Shown piece by piece: positions 7,485-11,174 of a stretch of DNA of 11,174 nucleotides (within the stretch, counting starts at the first letter, position 1; the number at the start of each line of letters is the position of its first letter). The stretch covers positions 1 to 11,174 of the forward strand of contig USDU01000067.1 in the NCBI GenBank assembly GCA_900553635.1, read 5' to 3'. Origin of the DNA: an uncultured Lachnospiraceae bacterium (lineage in GTDB: Bacteria; Bacillota_A; Clostridia; Lachnospirales; Lachnospiraceae). Position numbers and translations under genes: made by a program. Under the pieces are notes generated by a model. The model had not been told where the DNA came from. It made no database searches and was given only the letters and a program-made list of their open reading frames with translations.

Positions 7485-7507
7485 GAGGGGAATGTAAACG
7501 GACCGTA

Positions 7508-8695
7508 TTAGGTCCTGAGATAAGCGAATGTTTTTCTTGCTACACCCAGCTCTTCATTGGCTGGGATAACGTGTATGGTGACCGGGGAATCTGTACGGGA
7601 AATCACAGTATTCGCTCCGGTGCAGCTCTGATTTTTTTTATCATCCAGCAAGATACCCATATGCTTTAGTTGATGACAGACTGCTTCGCGGATGCGGGTA
7701 CCGTGTTCTCCGATGCCGCCGGTGAAGACCAGATGGTCGAGACCGCCAAGCTCCGCGTAGTACGCGCCGATATGACGGACGATGCCGTTGCAGAAGACGT
7801 CAATGGCGAGCCGGGCGCGCTCATTTCCGGCGTCGGCAGCTTCCTGGACGTCTCTCAGGTCATTGCTGACACCGGAGATACCAAGGAGTCCTCCCCGCTT
7901 CGTCAGGCCATCCAGAACCTGGTCCAGAGAAAGTCCTTCCTTCTGCAGGAACGGAACGATAAAGGGGTCGATGTCGCCGCAGCGGTTGGACTGAATTACG
8001 CCCACCTGCAGGGAGATACCGAAGCTGGTATCAACGCTCTTGCCGTCATCGATGGCACACAGCGAACCGCTGCCGCCCAGGTGACAGGAGATAGCCTTGC
8101 CGGTGGATCCATACATATCGGTAAGCGTCTCAGCCACATAGCTATGGGAAGCGCCGTGATATCCCAGGCGCTGGATGCCATATTCTTCATACCATTCCCA
8201 GGGAATGCCGTAGATACGCCGTTCCAGTGGGATAGTCTGATGGAAAGCCGTCTCAAAAGCACCCACCAGCATAGCGTCGGGCATCAGCTTCTGAAACTGG
8301 AGGATAGCCTCCAGATAAGGTTTGTTGTGGGCCGGCGCTACCACCATGTAGTCCTCCATGCCCTGAAGAACTTCCGGGGTCAGCTCATGGATACCGTAAT
8401 GGTCTTTGGAGAGAACCGTCTTGAAGCCCACGCGCGTGAGCTCGGACAGATCCGATAAAACACCGTTCTCTTTATCGAGAATCCGATCCAGAAAGAGCTG
8501 AATTCCTTCCGTATAAGTTGGAACATGAAGATTCTCCTGAAAAACGCGGAAACCATCCGGTTTGGAAAAATGGAAAATCGCAGTATCCGTACCTACGCGC
8601 TCTACCTTTCCTTCTGCGAGCACTTCTTCCGCAGGCATGTTGAATAGCTTGAATTTGAGAGACGTACTCCCTGCGTTACAGACTAAAACCCTCAT
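7508..8695 (-). CDS. ackA: Acetate kinase family protein (divergent acetokinase)
   Basis: This 395-aa protein belongs to the acetate/propionate kinase family, which interconverts acyl phosphate plus ADP and carboxylate plus ATP during fermentation. Length and overall layout match the family: NAGSTS (residues 7-12), APAHN (120-124), FETAFHQT (147-154), GYHGASH (178-184), CHLGGSGS (204-211), NRCGDIDP (237-244), the phosphate-loop FTGGIGEH, and ANEELGVAR near the C-terminus. The ATG at 8695 is chosen over an in-frame codon 39 bp upstream because it gives the conserved MRVLVCNAGS start and has GGAGG (8702-8706) 6 nt upstream. Several active-site positions differ from canonical acetate kinase (Lys92, Ala122, Glu148, Gly208, Leu229), so substrate or activity may differ. 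No phosphotransacetylase gene adjoins it. It diverges from the D-lactate dehydrogenase gene. The family is secure; acetate as substrate is not. Confidence 0.88.
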   Translation of the reverse strand: MRVLVCNAGSTSLKFKLFNMPAEEVLAEGKVERVGTDTAIFHFSKPDGFRVFQENLHVPTYTEGIQLFLDRILDKENGVLSDLSELTRVGFKTVLSKDHYGIHELTPEVLQGMEDYMVVAPAHNKPYLEAILQFQKLMPDAMLVGAFETAFHQTIPLERRIYGIPWEWYEEYGIQRLGYHGASHSYVAETLTDMYGSTGKAISCHLGGSGSLCAIDDGKSVDTSFGISLQVGVIQSNRCGDIDPFIVPFLQKEGLSLDQVLDGLTKRGGLLGISGVSNDLRDVQEAADAGNERARLAIDVFCNGIVRHIGAYYAELGGLDHLVFTGGIGEHGTRIREAVCHQLKHMGILLDDKKNQSCTGANTVISRTDSPVTIHVIPANEELGVARKTFAYLRT

Positions 8696-8738
8696 GAAAC
8701 TCCTCCACCCCAAATTGTTCGTTAAAAAATACACAATA

Positions 8739-8756
8739 TTGTTAAAAAAATATCAT
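8739..8756. promoter_or_regulatory. Rex-like operator candidate
   Basis: The 18 bp from 8739 match 11 of 14 fixed positions of the clostridial Rex pattern TTGTTAA-N4-TTAACAA as I remember it; the left half is perfect. A weaker match (10 of 14) lies at 8789-8806 over the candidate -10 of the dehydrogenase gene. Rex represses fermentation genes at low NADH/NAD+, which suits both flanking genes. AT-rich sequence makes chance matches easy. Confidence 0.3.
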
Positions 8757-8841
8757 TTTCAGTATTGTCAAATCAGGATTCACCTGTTATTTTATTAGTA
8801 TAACAAAAACCAAATGTATACACAATATTAAAAAGCAGTGG

Positions 8842-8874
8842 GCGAGGGAAAATTTGTAATAAATATTCCCCCGC
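8842..8874 (+). promoter_or_regulatory. Leader hairpin just upstream of the ldhA ribosome binding site
   Basis: GGGAAAATTT (8846-8855) pairs with AAATATTCCC (8861-8870) around a 5-nt loop with one mismatch. GCG/CGC (8842-8844 with 8872-8874) extends the stem after another mismatch. The stem ends 10 nt before the RBS GGAGG (8885-8889). No T-run follows, so it could affect mRNA stability or translation rather than termination. Confidence 0.4.
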
Positions 8875-8896
8875 GGCCTGGACAGGAGGAAATATT

Positions 8897-9868
8897 ATGA
8901 TTAAAATGGCGTTTTTCGATGCAAAACCTTATGAAATTGAGGCTTTCAGAAAATGGAACAGCGATGGAGAAATTGATATCCGTTACATGGAGCATAAGCT
9001 CAATGTCCAGACCGTGGACTCCGCGAAGGGCTGCGACGTGGTGTGTGCCTTTGTAAATGATACCATTGACGCGGAGGTGCTGGACGAGCTGAAGGCTCTG
9101 GGCGTGAAGCTGGTGGCTATGCGCTGCGCAGGCTATAATAATCTGGATTTGAAAGCCCTGGGCAACCTGAAGGCAGTCCGCGTACCGGCTTATTCTCCCC
9201 ATGCGGTAGCAGAGCATGCCATGGCGCTTCTGCTGACCCTGAACCGTAAGACTCATAAGGCTTACAACCGTACCCGGGAGTTTAACTTTAGCTTAAACGG
9301 ACTGACCGGCGTAGACCTGTATGGCAAGACTGTTGGCGTTGTGGGAACCGGACGGATTGGCCGCATGTTCATCGACATTTGCCGCGGCTTCGGCATGAAA
9401 GTTATTGCCTATGATATGTATCCGGTGGAGGGCATCGACTACGTGGATCTGGACACCCTGTTCCGTGAGAGTGATTTTATCTCCCTGCACTGCCCGCTGA
9501 CCGACGAGACTCATCACATGGTAGATGAGAAGCGCTTCGCCATCATGAAAGACAGCGCCATCCTCATTAATACTTCCCGCGGTGCCCTGGTAGACAGCGT
9601 AGCCCTGGTAGAGGCTCTGTGGAACAAGCAGCTGCGCGCCGTAGGCCTGGACGTATACGAGGAAGAGGCTAACTACTTTTTCGAGGACTGCTCCGGGGAA
9701 ATCGTGGACGACGCAACCTTGCAGCTTCTGGTATCCATGCCGAACGTGCTGCTGACTTCCCATCAGGCATTCCTGACCGAGGAAGCGCTTTCCAACATCG
9801 CGGAGACAACCCTGAACAATGTGAAGGAATTCTTCCATAACAACAACCTGGTGAATGAAATCAAATAA
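8897..9868 (+). CDS. ldhA: D-lactate dehydrogenase (LdhA-type, NAD-dependent)
   Basis: This is a cytoplasmic enzyme that reduces pyruvate to D-lactate with NADH, regenerating NAD+ in fermentation. It has 323 aa, close to the roughly 330 aa of E. coli LdhA, and resembles that enzyme along its length (RCAGYNNLDL, VPAYSPHAVAEHA, NRTREFNFSLNGLTG, FFED). The Rossmann glycine motif GTGRIG is at residues 150-155, with the NAD-ribose Asp at 173. The catalytic set of the D-2-hydroxyacid dehydrogenases is visible as Arg228 (NTSRGAL), Glu255 (DVYEE) and His289 (SHQAF). ATG 8897 is chosen because GGAGG (8885-8889) lies 7 nt upstream; ATG 8906 is less well placed. It diverges from the acetokinase gene and ends in a strong terminator, so it is monocistronic. 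Redox control by Rex is plausible. Another 2-hydroxyacid substrate is possible but less likely. Confidence 0.92.
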   Translation: MIKMAFFDAKPYEIEAFRKWNSDGEIDIRYMEHKLNVQTVDSAKGCDVVCAFVNDTIDAEVLDELKALGVKLVAMRCAGYNNLDLKALGNLKAVRVPAYSPHAVAEHAMALLLTLNRKTHKAYNRTREFNFSLNGLTGVDLYGKTVGVVGTGRIGRMFIDICRGFGMKVIAYDMYPVEGIDYVDLDTLFRESDFISLHCPLTDETHHMVDEKRFAIMKDSAILINTSRGALVDSVALVEALWNKQLRAVGLDVYEEEANYFFEDCSGEIVDDATLQLLVSMPNVLLTSHQAFLTEEALSNIAETTLNNVKEFFHNNNLVNEIK

Positions 9869-9882
9869 GATTTCGGAGATAG

Positions 9883-9927
9883 AAAGACCGGATGCATTCT
9901 CATCAGAGAAATGCTTCCGGTCTTTTT
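9883..9927 (+). terminator. Rho-independent terminator of ldhA
   Basis: AAAGACCGGA (9883-9892) pairs with TCCGGTCTTT (9916-9925). The inner part continues after one mismatch with GCAT/ATGC and TCTC/GAGA around a 4-nt ATCA loop, with one bulged A. The T-run is at 9923-9927. It lies 14 nt after the ldhA stop. In reverse it offers TCTTTCTATC, a weaker terminator for the convergent kinase gene. Confidence 0.9.
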
Positions 9928-9936
9928 ATGATTGGA

Positions 9937-11174
9937 TCAGCCAAACACAGTCTGTAGTGTCTGGTACAATTTATCAATATCAATCGGCTTGGACAGATGC
10001 GCGTTCATGCCGGCGTCCAGGCTCTTTTTGACGTCCTCGGCAAAGGCGTTGGCTGTCATGGCGATGATGGGAATGGTCCGGCCCAGCGGGTTTGCACCGC
10101 TGCGGATCGTCCGGGTGGCTTCGTAGCCGTCCATGCCGGGCATCTGCACGTCCATCAGGATGGCGTCGTACTCGCCGGGGGCCACGGTCCGGAATTTCTC
10201 CACGACCTCGACACCGTCGCGGCAGATGGTGCAGGAAGCGCCCCGCATCTCCAGCAGGGACTGCAGGATCTCGGCGTTGATCTCGTTGTCCTCGGCGCAA
10301 AGGAAGCGCATCCCGTGCAGCGACGGGCTGTCCTGCGCCGGGGTATGGCAGACGGCGGGTGCTGCCTGCGCCGTTTCTTCGCAGATCTTGAAGTCCAGCA
10401 CCACCTCGAAGCGGGTGCCCTTGCCCAGCTGGCTTTGCAGCGTGATGACACCGCCCATCATGTCCACGATGTTCTTGGTGATGGCCATGCCCAGACCGGT
10501 GCCCTGCACCTTGTTGGTCACCGAATTCTCGGCCCGGCTGAAGGACTCGTAAATGTGCTTCTGGAACGCTTCGCTCATGCCGATGCCGTTGTCGGTGACG
10601 GTGAACTTGTAGCGGGCATAGTGGCCGCTGCGGAGGATCTCCTCCACATTCAGCGAGATGCTGCCGCCATGGCCGGTGTACTTGACCGCATTGGACAGGA
10701 TGTTGAGCAGTACCTGCCGCAGGCGGGTGGCGTCGCCTTCCACATTCTCGTGGAGCAGGTCGTGGACCTGTACGGTGAACTGCTGGTCCCGCAGCACGGC
10801 CTGCTGGCGGATCACGCTGTCCACCTGTGCGATCTGCTCGGCCATGCGGAAGGGCTGGATGTTCAGGGTGGCCTTGCCGCTTTCGATCTTGCTCATGTCC
10901 AGGATCTCGTTGATGAGGTTCAGCAGATGCCAGCTGGCGGTCTTCAACTTGTCAATGTAGCCCTGCAGCTTGCCCGGGTTTTGCAGGTCGTTTTCCATCA
11001 GGCTGGCCAGGCCCACGATGGCGTTCATCGGGGTACGGATGTCGTGAGACACGTTGCTCAGGAAGGTGGTCTTGGCCGAGCTGGCGCTCTCCGCCTGCTG
11101 CAGGGCCGCCCGCAGCTCTCGCTGGCTTTCCTGCAATTTCTGGTTCAGCTTCCGGGCCTGCCGGGCGGCTTCCT
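9937..11174 (-). CDS. Hybrid sensor histidine kinase/response regulator (N-terminus outside window)
   Basis: This is the C-terminal 412 codons of a hybrid two-component kinase; the frame stays open to the window edge, so the sensor part lies to the right. Reading from that edge there is a charged helical linker, likely coiled coil (EAARQARKLNQK onward). The HisKA H-box SHDIRTPMN follows, with the phospho-accepting His at 11044-11046. The ATPase domain has the N-box LLNILSNAVKYT, DNGIGM, an F-box near FSRAENS and GTGLGMAI. A receiver domain carries AEDNEINAEIL, the phospho-accepting Asp of LMDVQMPGMDG at 10150-10152, TAN, and LSKP Lys at 9988-9990. All key residues are present, so it looks functional. 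Such kinases autophosphorylate His and relay to the fused Asp. No Hpt domain or separate output regulator lies in the window. Base composition appears richer in G+C than its neighbours. Confidence 0.93.
   Translation of the reverse strand, partial: EAARQARKLNQKLQESQRELRAALQQAESASSAKTTFLSNVSHDIRTPMNAIVGLASLMENDLQNPGKLQGYIDKLKTASWHLLNLINEILDMSKIESGKATLNIQPFRMAEQIAQVDSVIRQQAVLRDQQFTVQVHDLLHENVEGDATRLRQVLLNILSNAVKYTGHGGSISLNVEEILRSGHYARYKFTVTDNGIGMSEAFQKHIYESFSRAENSVTNKVQGTGLGMAITKNIVDMMGGVITLQSQLGKGTRFEVVLDFKICEETAQAAPAVCHTPAQDSPSLHGMRFLCAEDNEINAEILQSLLEMRGASCTICRDGVEVVEKFRTVAPGEYDAILMDVQMPGMDGYEATRTIRSGANPLGRTIPIIAMTANAFAEDVKKSLDAGMNAHLSKPIDIDKLYQTLQTVFG

Larger units (their letters stand above)
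8696..8896. promoter_or_regulatory. Shared AT-rich control region of acetokinase and D-lactate dehydrogenase
   Basis: This 201-bp divergent intergenic region contains A/T runs, a 10-bp palindrome ACAATATTGT (8733-8742) and an 11-bp direct repeat TACACAATATT at 8730-8740 and 8819-8829. On + strand there is TTGTCA (8765-8770) 17 bp before TATTTT (8788-8793). On - strand TTGACA reads from 8771 to 8766 toward the acetokinase, but no good -10 follows at normal spacing. A second possible + strand -10, TATAAC, lies at 8799-8804. Exact start sites cannot be settled by eye. Confidence 0.5.

Noticed and set aside
7670..8458. 262-codon open frame on + opposite the acetokinase
   Set aside because: The - strand shows the whole acetokinase family pattern; the + frame has no recognisable motif.
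8696..8734. N-terminal extension of 13 residues on the acetokinase
   Set aside because: It precedes the conserved MRVLVCNAGS start and would place the RBS GGAGG inside the coding region.
8730..8829. Direct repeat TACACAATATT twice, considered as attachment sites or a target duplication
   Set aside because: Only 78 bp lie between the copies, with no gene or inverted ends. AT-rich regulatory DNA is the simpler explanation.

Overview
The window looks like chromosomal DNA from a Gram-positive anaerobe of the class Clostridia, most likely a Lachnospiraceae-type gut bacterium. This is inferred from three things: Mfd followed directly by lipobox-bearing PrsA-like foldases, a family-restricted unknown protein (probably DUF3877), and fermentation genes (D-lactate dehydrogenase, acetokinase). 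I cannot name a genus from sequence alone. No tRNA, rRNA, CRISPR array, transposase or integrase was seen.

Left part (1-5310, all +): the 3' two-thirds of mfd (transcription-repair coupling factor) overlaps by 4 bp the start of a PrsA/SurA-like lipoprotein. After a 282-bp gap holding a good sigma-A-type promoter and a hairpin-rich leader of about 200 nt comes a second, paralogous lipoprotein. It forms a short operon with a cytoplasmic protein of unknown function. Both lipoproteins keep the fold-level pattern of the parvulin family but seem to lack its usual catalytic signature, so they may be chaperones rather than isomerases.

Middle part (5311-7500): a strong promoter with an inverted repeat over its -35 element drives a 659-aa modular lipoprotein. 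It carries an Ig-like N-terminal region, a His/Cys-rich module, cell-wall-binding repeats and a C-terminal GH25 lysozyme domain. A symmetric GC-rich hairpin then terminates transcription between it and the convergent acetokinase gene.

Right part (7500-11174): an acetokinase gene (-) and a D-lactate dehydrogenase gene (+) diverge from one AT-rich 201-bp control region with a Rex-like element. That would link acetate-type and lactate fermentation to the NADH/NAD+ balance. The acetokinase is unusual: by my alignment to the Methanosarcina enzyme, several catalytic and acyl-pocket positions are substituted. After the dehydrogenase and its terminator, a convergent hybrid sensor histidine kinase runs off the right edge. 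It looks more GC-rich than its neighbours and may be acquired.

The best candidates for something undescribed are the active-site-divergent acetokinase, the structured leader before the second foldase paralog, and the duplicated degenerate foldases flanking that leader. No clearly novel multi-gene system is evident.
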